Below are positions 48,164 through 64,000 of a stretch of 64,000 bases of DNA, one piece after another. Each line of letters begins with the position of its first letter. Position 1 is the stretch's first letter. The position numbers and the translations under genes were made by a program. This stretch comes from Paraspadella gotoi (taxonomy: Eukaryota > Chaetognatha). The stretch is from positions 10,485,607 through 10,549,606 of the forward strand of contig CM119268.1 in the NCBI GenBank assembly GCA_051294375.1, in the 5' to 3' direction. Below the pieces are notes generated by a model, which was given only the letters and a program-made list of their open reading frames with translations, ran no database searches and had not been told where the DNA came from.

Positions 48164-49376
48164 TCAATCCTCCAACAATGCTTTCATCAACATGAGCATG
48201 GCCAATTTACTGGCATCACCCTGACCCTTAGGCGGTCTAATAACCGTCATGTTGTGCTGCTTGTGTCGATTCTTGTTGAAGCAAGTGGAACAAAGATCGT
48301 AATTGTCGCATTCGACGCACTTGAAGCGATTGCCGTACACCTTTCCAGAGCAGCCATCGCATCGAACTCCAGGATGACGACCCTCGGAAGAATCTTTCTC
48401 ATCCTCTTTGCCCCCACTCGTCTGTTCTTGCCTCCGATCCCTCGAGCACTGCTTGACAATATCCAGAGCTGTAGGCCGATCGTTTGGATCCGGCAGCAGC
48501 ATCTTCACGATCAACTCTCGCAAGGGTTGAGAGTAAAATCCGGGGAGAGGGTTGTCCGCTCCTTTCCAATTGACAGCGGGGAATTTAAGAAGGTGCTCCC
48601 CGTTGTTGCAGTAGAAAGCCATGACGGCGCCAAAGGACCAAATGTCGGCGGCGAAGCTGTACTTATTACCTAGCAGAACTTCGGGCGCCATGTAGATCAT
48701 TGTTCCTGCTTGGGTGTGGGCGTAGAATTTTGCCCTGTCGTCGGGGACTATGAGCTTGGCCAGGCCGAAGTCGCCTAACTTCCAAGAGATGCCATCTCCG
48801 TCATTGACCCCTGAAAGGCAGAAATAACCCTAATTAACCAGAAGAAAATGAATGAAACTGAAATAATGTTTTTCACCCAAAATGTTGTCCGGCTTGAGGT
48901 CTCGGTGCATGATGTGCTTCTCGTGCATGTAATGAAATGCGGAGGTGAGATGAGAAATGAAGCGCCACGTGTTAAACTCGGCACCGAGACCGCGACGCCA
49001 CCGCGCCGCGTCGCTCTCAAACTTTTCCACGTGTTTCGTCAAAGTGCCAAAGTTCGCGAATTCCATCAGGATGAAGATGGCGCCCTTCTTTTCAAAGGAG
49101 CCTTTGTACCTGAGATAATTGCTCTTTGATGACATGAAAAGGCGGATGAAAAGAGACATTACTGTGCCGCATTTACCCGATAATGTTGTCGTGTTCGCAT
49201 TCCTTGAGCACTTCAATTTCCTTCAGCGCAGATTTGTCCGGATTCTTCAAATGTTTTAAAGCGTAGGTCTGACCGTCTTTCCTCACTTTGTAAACAGAGC
49301 CGAATTGACCCTCGCCGAGTTTGACGGGATTTCCCGACGAGCCGAGTATCATGCTAACATCAAATTGCTTCGCCAT
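48164..49376 (-). CDS. protein kinase with C-terminal ZZ zinc finger, paralogue 1 (359 aa)
   Basis: Exons 49376-49177, 49109-48877, 48810-48164; phases 2 and 1 at the junctions. Kinase domain at about 15-275: G-loop GEGQFGSVYK, lysine in YALKHL, helix-C glutamate in LKEIEVL, IMHRDLKPDN, KLGDFGLAK, MAPEVLLG, all intact, so it is predicted active. A ZZ-type zinc finger follows at about 297-345 (GVRCDGCSGKVYGNRFKCVEC, then CSTCFNKNRHKQHNM), and the protein ends LMLMKALLED. ZZ fingers usually bind peptides or histone tails, so the finger may select substrates; that is inference. Protein kinase plus ZZ is an unusual pairing. Intron positions match paralogue 2, showing recent tandem duplication. 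I cannot place it in a named kinase family. Confidence 0.9.
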
Positions 49377-50537
49377 GACAAAGGTTTGGCATTAAACTTT
49401 CTAAAAACAAGTTAGAGCAAACAATGTCGGATCTGCCCACGATCATTAACGGTAATTAATTAATTAATTAATAATTAAATAATTCAAATTAATTAAATAA
49501 TTCAAGTTAATTAATAAAGTAATTAGCCAATTAATTAATTAATTTGATCCCACATATTTGTTTTTAGGTCTTTTCGTCACTAACCACGACAAAAGCAATG
49601 ACGACGATGAGAATAATGCCGATAACGATTGACTTGATTGATTGACTGATTACTTAATTATGGAATAATTAATTGACTAATTGATTAATTAACTGATTAA
49701 TTATTTGATTAATTAATACATCTTGCATTTACATTTAATATAAAAAGAAAAAGAAGCATAATCACTTAGTGAAACAGTTTTTTTGTTTTTTTTATTTAAA
49801 ATTATTTCCACTCAAACAATTCCATTGAAACTTTATTTCCAGCTTAATCACACACTTTCCCACCCACATACAAAATTTCAGGTCAATCGCCCCATCCACT
49901 CATAAGCAATTGGTGTTCAAATAGTGAAATATATTTTTTTTTCCATTTAAACTCATTTCCACTCGGATGATTCCATTAAAACTTCATATCCACTATCCAG
50001 CTCAATCACACACTTTCCTACCCACACACAAAATTTCATTCCAATCTATCCATCCAATCACGAGTAATTGGTATTTTTTGCTAAGGTGGGACGGATGGAC
50101 GGAGGGATGGACGGACGGAGGGAGGGAGGGACAGATGGACGGACGGACGAACATCATCTTTTGTGCATAATTTATCATAATTCGATGTTCTGACATGATA
50201 TAAATGAGTGCCCGACAAGATTGAGGGCGGACTGGGGATTGGGCGGATTGGGGGCGGACCGACAGACCGACAAAGTGAATTATAGAGTCGGGATCTGCTG
50301 ATAAGCAGATCCGACTAAAAATAAACGAAAAAAATTATTAACAAAAAGTAAACTTTAACAATTACTACCACATGTACAGAGAAAAGAAAAACTACTATCA
50401 ATTATCAATCAAATTATCAATTATTCAAATAAAGAAAGTCCAGGCAACACAAAGACTAATATTTTTCGTGTCGATAAATCCCAAAGTACGCTCGGTATTA
50501 TTTCTTCTATTAAGTTAAATCAAAACTTAACATATTC
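49377..50537. other. spacer rich in repeats between kinase paralogues 1 and 2
   Basis: Contains a TTAATTAA/TTGATTAA-rich stretch (about 49449-49725), two related ~120-nt units (49800-49915 and 49949-50074) and a GGAC/GGGA array (50085-50150). No gene. Confidence 0.6.
49800..50074. repeat. two diverged direct repeats of about 120 nt followed by a GGAC array
   Basis: Units at 49800-49915 and 49949-50074 share the order TTTCCACTC, ATTCCATT, AATCACACACTTTCC, ACCCACA, ACAAAATTTCA, CATCCA, AATTGGT. The short-tandem GGAC tail after the second unit resembles the ends of many small mobile elements, but no open frame or terminal inverted repeat was found. Confidence 0.55.
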
Positions 50538-52365
50538 TCATTTAGAAAACATCGATCTCTTTTTGACCCTTTCCTTTTTTCTCATCTGGCGAAAAATCTC
50601 AATATCTTCTTCTTCGCTCTCATCCGTACTACTTTCTGTTTCCCTGTTTCGTGAACGGTCATCACGATTTCGACGACGTTGTCGATCATTGCTACGACGG
50701 CGTCTTCGGCGACGATCATCGTCGCCACGATGGTCACTCTCATCACTGCGATGTCCACTGGCGTCACGGCAATGGCTCGTGTCGCGCCGCCGATGTTTAC
50801 TATCATATCGAGGAAGATCCCGACATGTTCGTTCGTCGCGACATGATGATCTTCCATGACGACTTTCTCCATTACTTCCACTTCCCCCACTTTTTCTGCT
50901 GTCGTAGCCACTGCTTTTATCAGCGCAACAATTCGATCGTCCTCGCCGAACATAACATTTTCTGCAAAGATGATCATCCAAAGCTAAAGAAAGTTCTCTT
51001 CGGGATTTATCATCAGGCCTCTTCTTCTCTTTGGTTTTCAGTTCTAGTTGATCGAGACGAATACATATTGTAGCTAAGGTCCGTTCCATTACCGTCAAGC
51101 GATCTTGAGATTTAGCATCATTGGATAGTGAGCACAATTTATCTACGTCCTTAGCAGTCAGTGGATCACTCATGCCATTTCTTACTGCTTCGTCTTTTAT
51201 TTCACTACAAACATCGATGCCTTGCAGAATGATTGTCATTTCATTTTGCTTCCGATTGTTCAACCGAGTCACGCCAAGCTCTCCAAGGAAACCACCATGA
51301 CAGTACGGTCGTTCTTGTCTCTCTTCGCGCATACATTCCTGTAGAATGACAGCAGGACTCAGGCGCTCGTCCGGTTCCGGGAGCAACATTTTAGCAATCA
51401 AATCTCGCAAAGCTGCTGAGTAAAATCCTGGAATTGGTTTGACCAAACCCTTCCAGTTAATGGCTGGAAACTGTAGAAGATGTTGACCTTTGTTGCAGAA
51501 GAACCATAGAAGGCATCCAAAAGCCCAGATATCTGCGGGAAAGCTATAGTTATTTCCCAGTAGTACTTCGGGTGCCATATAAATGATGGTTCCGCACACA
51601 GTCTCGGGATAATTATTCTGAAAGAAATTGGCCAAACCAAAGTCACCCAACTTCCAGGTGATGCCATCTCTATTGCTAACGCCTAGGATATAAAAAATTT
51701 TAAAAAACGTTAAATACAAATATTAATGTGGAAGAGGAGGTTTCCTTCTCACGCAGTCACGCATGGGAAGCAGTTTATAACTGTTTTGCTCTTTTAATTT
51801 ATTAGTTCTTAGTTAAGATCTTACCCATTCAGCAGGTGTCGCTTCTTTTTTTTACCTAAAACGTTGTCGGGTTTAACATCCCGATGCATAATGCGCTTTT
51901 CATGTAGATATTGAAAAGCGGAAGAAAGATGAGTGATGAATCGCCAAACGTTGAATTCGGCACCCAAACCCTCGCGCCACTCAGTGTCATTTGATAACCT
52001 CTGCAAATGCCTCGTTAGCGACCCGACGTCGGCATACTCCATCAGAATGAATAACTCGTTTTCTTTCTCGAAAGAACCTTTGAACCTGCGGCAAAGTATC
52101 AAATGAATCAAATCAATTAATGAATCAATTAATAAATCTAAATATGGCGGTACCCGATAATGTTGATGTGTTGGCATTCCTTAAGAACTTCAATCTCGGA
52201 AGATAAAATCTTCTTGTCAAAATCTCTGAATTTTTTTAAAGCATAAATTGTTTCTCCTTTCCTCACTTTGTATACTTCTCCAAACTGACCACAGCCAAGT
52301 TTTATAGGTTTTCCCATATCGCTGAGAAAAATACTCAGGTCCAGTTGTGATGTCATGATTGTCAT
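50538..52365 (-). CDS. protein kinase with Arg/Ser-rich tail, paralogue 2 (528 aa)
   Basis: Exons 52365-52154, 52085-51856, 51682-50538, with the same intron positions and phases as paralogue 1. Kinase motifs: GCGQFGEVYK, YALKKF, SSEIEVL, IMHRDVKPDN, KLGDFGLAN, MAPEVLLG; all catalytic residues present. After the C-lobe the sequence departs from its neighbours. There is no recognisable ZZ finger, only a short Cys-containing stretch (CRKCYVRRGRSNCC), then about 150 residues of Arg/Ser/Asp-rich sequence (RDDDRRRRRRRSNDRQRRR) and a basic end KKERVKKRSMFSK. RS-like tails often direct proteins to nuclear speckles or bind RNA, so a nuclear role is possible but only inferred. Confidence 0.88.
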
Positions 52366-52718
52366 TCAAAATGACAAATTAAAAATTATAGTTAAACTGA
52401 AATTAGAATAAACCGAAAGTAAATATTATACATAATTACATATACAACAATATACTATCCAAGACAAATGATAATGTAATTTGACTAAATATCGTCACTA
52501 TTTTTTGAAGCGCCATACCTATTATAGCTACCCTTAATTTTAACCATAATTTCGAAAAATAATTCCTAACTTCACCCGTAACTTCAAACCTCATCCAAAA
52601 CCCTAAAACTAATTCTAAATAGAAGCGGGGCACAAATATGAAATATACAAATAATAAAGAAAGCTTTCAATAAGCTACTATGGAACAAAATCTACATCCG
52701 ATTGATAAACTGTCTTTT
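52366..52718. other. spacer between kinase paralogues 2 and 3
   Basis: 353 nt of AT-rich DNA with no recognised feature; must hold the promoter of paralogue 2 and the 3' end of paralogue 3. Confidence 0.5.
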
Positions 52719-54732
52719 TTAGTCCTCAAGCAACTGTTTCATCATCATAAGAAACGCCAAATTTTCGGCGGACACCATGGGCCGCCTTATGGCCACCATG
52801 TTGTGGTGGCTGTGAACGTTCCGATCGAAGCAGTCGGAGCAGAGATCGTAGTCGGAACACACCTTGCACTTGAAGCGGTTTCCGCGGACGTCGCCGTGGC
52901 AGAAGTCACACTCGATGCCCGGATGCAGGTCGGTGGTGGAGGAGGAGGAGGACGAGGAGGAGGAAGAGGAGGACGAGGACTCGGGCTGCCGTTGTCGACC
53001 ATCGTTGGAGCATTCCTCGACGATAACCTTCGCCTGATGTTGGAAAGTGAATGATTCATGAATTTTTTTTCTAATCAATCATTATCATCAATTGCTACAG
53101 TAATGACAAAAGTGAATTCGCGAAATGAGAACATTAAATGACACAGGAACAAAATTTATGAAAAGTCAATGTCAATACGACAATATGCAAATGAGATTGA
53201 TGAACTCAATCTCATTCTTGGTTGCATCAAAAGTTCCAAAATCCAATTCGCTATACGTAACTTTTAATAAATTCTAAAGCATTGAATTGTCCCACTCAGT
53301 CTCAGGCAGTCACGTTTTATGTACTATGTCTCCCACGCTTACCTCCAATCTCTCATCGGGATCGCCTTCCATCATTTTACTCAAGATGCGCTTGAAATCC
53401 GCCGAGAATCTCTCCGGTACCAGAGTCTTGCTTCCGGCTCCATTCCACCGAAACGCCGGGAGGTACTTGAGATGCTTTCCTCCCGCGGCGTAGAAACAGA
53501 GTACGGCGCCCAAAGACCAGACGTCGGCGGCGGCGCTGTACTGGGTCGGTTGGGATTAACTTAAATTTAAAAATAAAAATAACAGATTATATACGCCGTA
53601 GAATAAATCGTTGTAAAAAATCTTAAAAGCATAAGGATCGTCGCAATCGCATAAGAGAAATCTGGATTGACGAGAAATTTTGATACTAAAAAAATCAAAT
53701 TTGAGAAAAGAAAATTAATTTATAAACAGAAAGAAAAAGAAGAAAATAATAAATATAAAGAAAGAATAGAAAAGAAAGAAAGAATAGAAAGGAAAGAAAG
53801 AATAGAAAGAATAGAAAGAAAAGAAAGAATAAAAAGGAAAGAAAAAATAAAAAGGGGAAAAAAAATTTATAAACAGAAAGAAATATTCTATTTTGCAATT
53901 GTCAATTAAAAAAAATAATAAAGTACCAAGGAAAATTAAAGTTACAGTTTCTAAAAAAACAACAAAAAAAACAAACTTTTTCATTGTCAAATAAACTGAT
54001 CAGCAGACGCAGCCCCTGAGAAAAAAAAAAGAATAAATATAAAACAGAAAAATAACTTATTTTCGAGTTTAATTTTTAGCAAGTGCTAAGTCTGGACAGA
54101 CATTATTGAAGGTACTTTTGTTTTACTTTTAGCCCTCATAAGCGAGCAGTTTGCTCGAATGCGACCTCTCTAAATTTGGGAATAAATGGCAATAATAATA
54201 AAAAAAAAAATAATCAGAAAGAGAGAGAGAGAGAGAGAAAGAAGCCAAATCGTTTTCAGACGAATCAGCAGCGGCAGCAGCAGAGGCACCCAGAAAAAAA
54301 AAGAAATCAAAAGGCAGCAGCAGAAGCAGCAGGAGAAAAGAGAGAAAAAGAAAGAGCCCCTGCAGAGCCAGCTGCAGAGAAAGAAATCAAAAGGCAGAAA
54401 CAGCAGGAGAAAAGAGAGAAAAAGAATAAGCCCCTGCAGAGCCAGCTGCAGACTCGTTTTTTTCCCCTTTCTCTATGAATCAGTGACTAGGGAAAAAAGA
54501 GAGGGAGAGAGACATGTAATTAAAAGAGAAAAGAGAGAGAGAAAGAAATAGAAAAATAAAAGAGAGAAAATTTGTTTGTTTTGATAAAACGTAAACAAAA
54601 CATATTTAATAACTTAATTTAATAATTTTAAGCACATCGATGATGAGAAGCTGTATATAAATTTTCAGCTTCATACACCCAAATTTAATCATAAAAAAGG
54701 CGATCTATAATTTGGAACGCCGACGACAACAA

Positions 54733-54763
<31 letters not shown>

Positions 54764-56781
54764 AACGCCACTTATGCGCAAAAGCGTTACAATATCGTCG
54801 CAAACGCTAAGCGCTAAGCTAAAAGTATATATATATTTTTTTTCACAACAAAGAAGAAATTAACAAAGGTGGGAAAGGTTTCTGAAGGTACCATAAATAT
54901 TATATCAATATCATAGTTAACACCGTCGCAGCAATCTTGCTCCAATCACCTGATCTCCGTTAAGGACTTCCGGCGCTGCGTATGTCACGGTTCCGGCGCC
55001 GATATTCTCTTGAAACTTCTGCAAGGCGGCGCCGTCGACGAGTTTGATGAAACCGAAGTCGGACAACTTCCACTGGAGGCCGCCGCTGGACCTGTGGGGT
55101 AAATCTTCTCAATTTTCGCCTCTCTTTACGTGACTCATACTTACCAATCTGCTGTCAATAAGAAGTTATTACGTAATGAACTTAGTCGGACATTGCAACA
55201 AGTTCACCCCGCTTGTGAGCACGACTCCTTCGGTCGTGACCCGATGGCTCATTGAGTAATAACATCAGCTTTAACGTTCCTATGTTATACACCAGCAATC
55301 AAACACTTACCGTCCGACTCCCAAGATATTGTCCGGCTTAAGATTCTGATGCAGGATTCTCTTTTGGTGCATGAAAGCGACGCCTCTCGAAATGTGACAC
55401 AAAAACCTCCAAGTGTTAAACTCCGCTCCGAGACGGCGAGTCCATTCCCCCTCGTCGAAACGCTGAGAAATTAGTGTCAAGGAATTTAGTTAAAAGAAAG
55501 TCATACCTATTACAAAGAAAAAAAAACAAAAAAATACTGCGGGTCACGTTACCGCAGACCTGAATAAAGCTGGTCAGGGTCCCGACGTCAGCGAATTCCA
55601 TCAAAATGAAAAGTTTTCTGTCTTTTCGGTAGCAACTTTTGATTTCGATAACATTGTCGTGTTCTAATTCCTTGAGAATCTCAGCCTGAATGAAATTTAA
55701 GAAATTTGAAAACCCACTCACATTAAAAAACAAAAAACAAAAAAAAAAAAAAAACTAAAACCAAATCAATCAATTAGTAAATCAATCAATCAATCAATTA
55801 TTGTACAAATGAATAAAATAAAAAGATAAATCGAATAACCAATTAATTAATTATTTTTGAACGACGACGACATTAGACAAATAAGTTTTATACTGAAGAG
55901 ACAGTAATTATTGTTATATGTTAATGACAGAACCGCTCAATACAAGCAGTCCCTGAGCTTCGGATCAGGCTGTAACACCATGTTACAGGCGGGTTAAGCG
56001 CCCTGTCCCTCTTAACTGCTAGGCGACCACCGGGCTAGAACCCCAGACATTTGGGTTGGGAGGCGAATGACTTGCCTTCGGCACCAATGGCTGCTGATGA
56101 ACGGTTGGTGGATTTTAGTCCACCATACATCCCCCCCTCCCGTAGGGAGAAGTCTGTTGCGTCTCTTCAGTGAATTGTTGTTGTTGGTGGAAAGTTTGTC
56201 ACCAAGTTGAGGCATGTCGCCTGATGTGTTGTGGGCGGAAAGTGCATCGCCTGGTTGAGGCATGTCGCCTGAAAGTGTTGTTGTTGCTGTTGTGTTCGGA
56301 AGTCGGGCTCACCAATGAAGATACAGTAATTATTGTTATACGTTAATGACAGAACCGTCAATGTAAGCAGTCCCTGAGCTTCGGATCAGGCTGTAACACC
56401 GTGTTACAGGCGGGTTAAACGCCCCGTCCCTCTTAACTGCTAGGCGACCACCAGGCTGGAACCCCAGACCTTTGGGTTGGGAGGCGAATGACTTGCCTCC
56501 GGCACCAATAGCCGCTGATGAACGGTTGGTGGATTTTAGTCCACCATAATACCTAAAATAAAATTAATCTCTGAATTATAAAATAACCCAAAACGATGAT
56601 TCCATGAATCGGTGTTGAAACTTATAGTTTTGACCTCGTTAGACGCGACGATTCCCGGTTTGGAGATTTCCTTCAACGCCAAAGTCGTCGTTCCCTGCTT
56701 GACCTTGAAGACGGGTCCGAATTGGCCGTGACCCAGGACGAGCGGGTTCCCGTCGGATCCTTTGACGAAATCGACGGACAT
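52719..56781 (-). CDS. ZZ-finger pseudokinase, paralogue 3 (6 exons, 359 aa)
   Basis: Exons 56781-56635, 55685-55560, 55462-55311, 55091-54950, 53540-53343, 53033-52719; 1080 nt in total with agreeing phases. N-lobe keeps GHGQFGPVFK, the lysine in LALKEI and the helix-C Glu (AEILKEL). The catalytic loop reads RILHQNLKPDN: HRD has become HQN, so the catalytic Asp is lost. DFG is kept (LSDFGF), and APE is kept in YAAPEVLNG. A ZZ finger follows a poly-Ser stretch (GIECDFCHGDVRGNRFKCKVC, then CSDCFDRNVHSHHNM), ending MMMKQLLED as in paralogue 1. It can probably bind nucleotide but not transfer phosphate, suggesting a scaffold or regulator of its sister kinases (inference). It has five introns against two in its sisters, at different places. 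Confidence 0.87.
53541..54949 (-). other. intron 4 of the pseudokinase gene
   Basis: 1.4 kb, A-rich on the plus strand, with GAAAGAATAGAAA-like repeats (about 53745-53880), GA/CAGCAG-rich DNA (54217-54570) and a (GAC)n array (54734-54763). The overlapping open frames are artefacts of these repeats. Confidence 0.6.
55901..56127. repeat. interspersed repeat, copy 1 (227 nt)
   Basis: Begins ACAGTAATTATTGTTATA and ends with the palindrome GGTGGATTTTAGTCCACC plus ATA. The second copy lies 195 nt downstream in the same orientation, in intron 1 of the pseudokinase gene. Inner segments include CCCTGAGCTTCGGATCAGGC and CTTAACTGCTAGGCGACCAC. No coding capacity; probably a short non-autonomous element. 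Confidence 0.7.
56323..56548. repeat. interspersed repeat, copy 2 (226 nt)
   Basis: Same ends and order as the copy at 55901-56127, with about 15-20 scattered substitutions and a small indel. The 195 nt between copies are GTTGTTG-rich and contain their own short duplication (AGGCATGTCGCCTGA twice). Confidence 0.7.
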
Positions 56782-56977
56782 TTTCTCCCCAGGGCGGTCG
56801 TCGTTGTTGTTATTGTTGTTGTTCAGAGTCGGAATCGTGTCGCGACTTTTGGACGAAGAGGTCAGACATTTCGGTTTTGAGGCGTCGCGTCAGTTGAAAA
56901 TCGTGCAGTGATGAAAAAAAAGTAATAATTTTGATTTAATTTTTTAAAATTTTTCCTATATTTCCTTTGTATTCGCA

Positions 56978-57036
<59 letters not shown>

Positions 57037-57578
57037 TGAAATATAGTAGTATTGTCGAGAAACTGCGTTCAAATTGTTTGCGCGCTAATTAAGCATTTCA
57101 ACATTTCAAGTTTGGCCAATGATAAAAAATAAAAAGAATATTGATAATAAATGTAAAAATGCTAATGATAATTTTAATAACACGTAATGTTTAATGTGAT
57201 TAGATCAAATTGATTTTTTTTTTTTTTTTTTGGCGAACCCACAGGCAAAAGGTTGATAAGGTTCGAATAGTCAGAAACCACGAAGATCGAAAATTAAATG
57301 ACGGAACTAATGGCAGAAACAGGAAAACCGGGCAACGAATATAAATTTGTGCGTCTATGAGACAGCAGTTTTGAAAGTATGTTTAACAATTTAAATTATA
57401 AGTTGATTCCATAAAATAAAAGAGATAAAAATATAAAATTCAACTTTAATTTTATATTTTAGAGTTTAGATTTAGTTTTTTCTTTTCAAGTTTCAGAAAA
57501 AACAAGGGATCCTCTTTTTCAGTTTAACTACCAAACTTTTCTTGTTTTTCTAACTTGACTAACTTGACTAACTTGACT

Positions 57579-57634
<56 letters not shown>

Positions 57635-58431
57635 TTCTTTGCCGACAAGCAAAACACATTTTTATTCACTAAATTTCATATATATATCTATTATCTAGGG
57701 TTAAAGAAAGTTTTTTTTAATGAATGGATTATATTTACATTGATTGTACCAATTTCATAATAAGTTCCATCTCATCTGATTCAAGATGAAGCACGTACAT
57801 GAACTTATATTTAATTTTTTTGAAAAATAATAAAGATTACTTTTTAATTCAAATATGAGACGGTAATGGCAATAAAAACATTAAATACATTCTTCTTATT
57901 TCAATATTGTACACAGCAGTGCACATATAAAAAACCTTTCGCAAATAATGATTACGAAGCAGATTTGTAATCATTGATCAGTCTCTTTGGACTTTGAACG
58001 GATATCGCTTAAATCAAACGTGTTCATTTGTTTCGACTTCCTATTATTACCGAAGCCGTAAGTGCCGAAACTGTCTGTGGGTGTAACTTTTCACGCTATT
58101 TTAAATGGCGTTTCGTCAAAACTTTTGAACTTGCAGTTAGTAGAAAGCAATTGATAACAATGGTTAATAAAGTGTTTCACATGTATTATTTTGGATATGG
58201 CTAAAGGCAAAAGAAGTGAAAAATAGGACAACCACTACGCGTCATACCGTAATTTATTTTCAAGAGTTTGTGTTTGTGTTCAATATTCATTTCATTCAAT
58301 TTCGTTTTTAGCTTTTCCCTTTTAGCTATTCCCTTGAATCAAAATGATTCATCTATTGACGTAATATAACTGATAACGCTAAGCGTCACGAGAGCTGCCG
58401 ATTTCAATTTTTTTAAATTTTTTTTTTTTTA
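56782..58431. other. intergenic region between the pseudokinase and the membrane-protein gene
   Basis: AT-rich, with a (GA)n array (56980-57032), TAACTTGAC tandem repeats running into a (CT)n array (57551-57630), and a minus-strand AATAAA at 58253-58258 for the gene to the right. No exon recognised. Confidence 0.55.
58253..58258 (-). terminator. possible polyadenylation signal of the multi-pass membrane-protein gene
   Basis: AATAAA on the minus strand about 175 nt after the stop at 58432-58434. Confidence 0.35.
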
Positions 58432-63885
<5,454 letters not shown>

Positions 63886-64000
63886 CTGGAGGGAGAGGAG
63901 GGAGACGGTCAGAAATAATAAAAAACTATAACAAATTACAAGAACGATATCTGTGTTATCTTGCTCTTGAAAACAAAATTCTGAAACTTCTGTCAGCATA

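Noticed and set aside
53667-53990. Open frames rich in Lys-Glu-Arg-Ile (+) or Phe-Leu-Tyr (-)
   Set aside because: Produced by A-rich GAAAGAATAGAAA repeats within intron 4 of the pseudokinase gene.
55930-56060. A tRNA or tRNA-derived SINE in the interspersed repeat
   Set aside because: Short stretches resemble A- and B-box sequences, but their order and spacing do not fit a cloverleaf on either strand.

Overview
The window reads as nuclear DNA of an early-branching animal. Every large gene is split by short GT-AG introns, intergenic DNA is AT-rich with many (GA)n/(CT)n microsatellites, and animal-type extracellular modules occur (SRCR plus lysyl oxidase; ZP, sushi, EGF and SEA in one membrane protein). 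A sponge would fit, but that is inference and no marker proves it. There is no CRISPR array, operon or rRNA, and I found no convincing tRNA. Gene models below were built by hand from splice phase and family alignment.

Layout. 3-293 (+): C-terminal end of an unrecognised gene. 1349-5586 (-): AMP deaminase, 16 exons, 755 aa, complete, with a possible extra N-terminal exon at 5839-5988. 10866-13669 (+): START-domain half of a ceramide-transfer-protein (CERT) homologue; its PH half was not found. 16076-19953 (+): a 1258-aa type I membrane protein (degenerate vWA, ZP, furin site, sushi, EGF, SEA, EGF, TM, cysteine-rich tail). 20618-22473 (-): a 343-aa secreted Gly/Leu-rich protein, convergent with it. 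26449-45170 (+): lysyl-oxidase-like enzyme (SRCR, ~450-aa disordered insert, SRCR, LOX).

Assembly problem. 28292-35889 and 35915-43664 are the same ~7.6 kb sequence on either side of a 25-N gap. The first copy ends at the gap and the second begins at it, and indels between them often fall in homopolymers and microsatellites, some breaking conserved exons in one copy only. This looks like two overlapping contig ends that were never merged. The LOX gene should be read through the second copy, which needs one base restored in its exon 2; its long first intron is inflated.

Kinase block. 45822-56781 holds four kinase-related genes on the minus strand: a vWA plus alpha-kinase protein (661 aa), then three paralogous protein kinases of 359, 528 and 359 aa. 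The first and third carry a C-terminal ZZ zinc finger; the second has an Arg/Ser-rich tail instead. The third has HQN where HRD is expected and is probably a pseudokinase. 58432-63885 (-) is the 3' part of a large multi-pass membrane protein (at least 1018 aa) that I do not recognise and that continues past the right edge.

The most unusual items are the ZZ-kinase trio beside an alpha-kinase, the ZP/SEA receptor with three cytosolic C-x-C-x2-C modules, the SRCR-spacer-SRCR-LOX enzyme, and the unmerged contig overlap.
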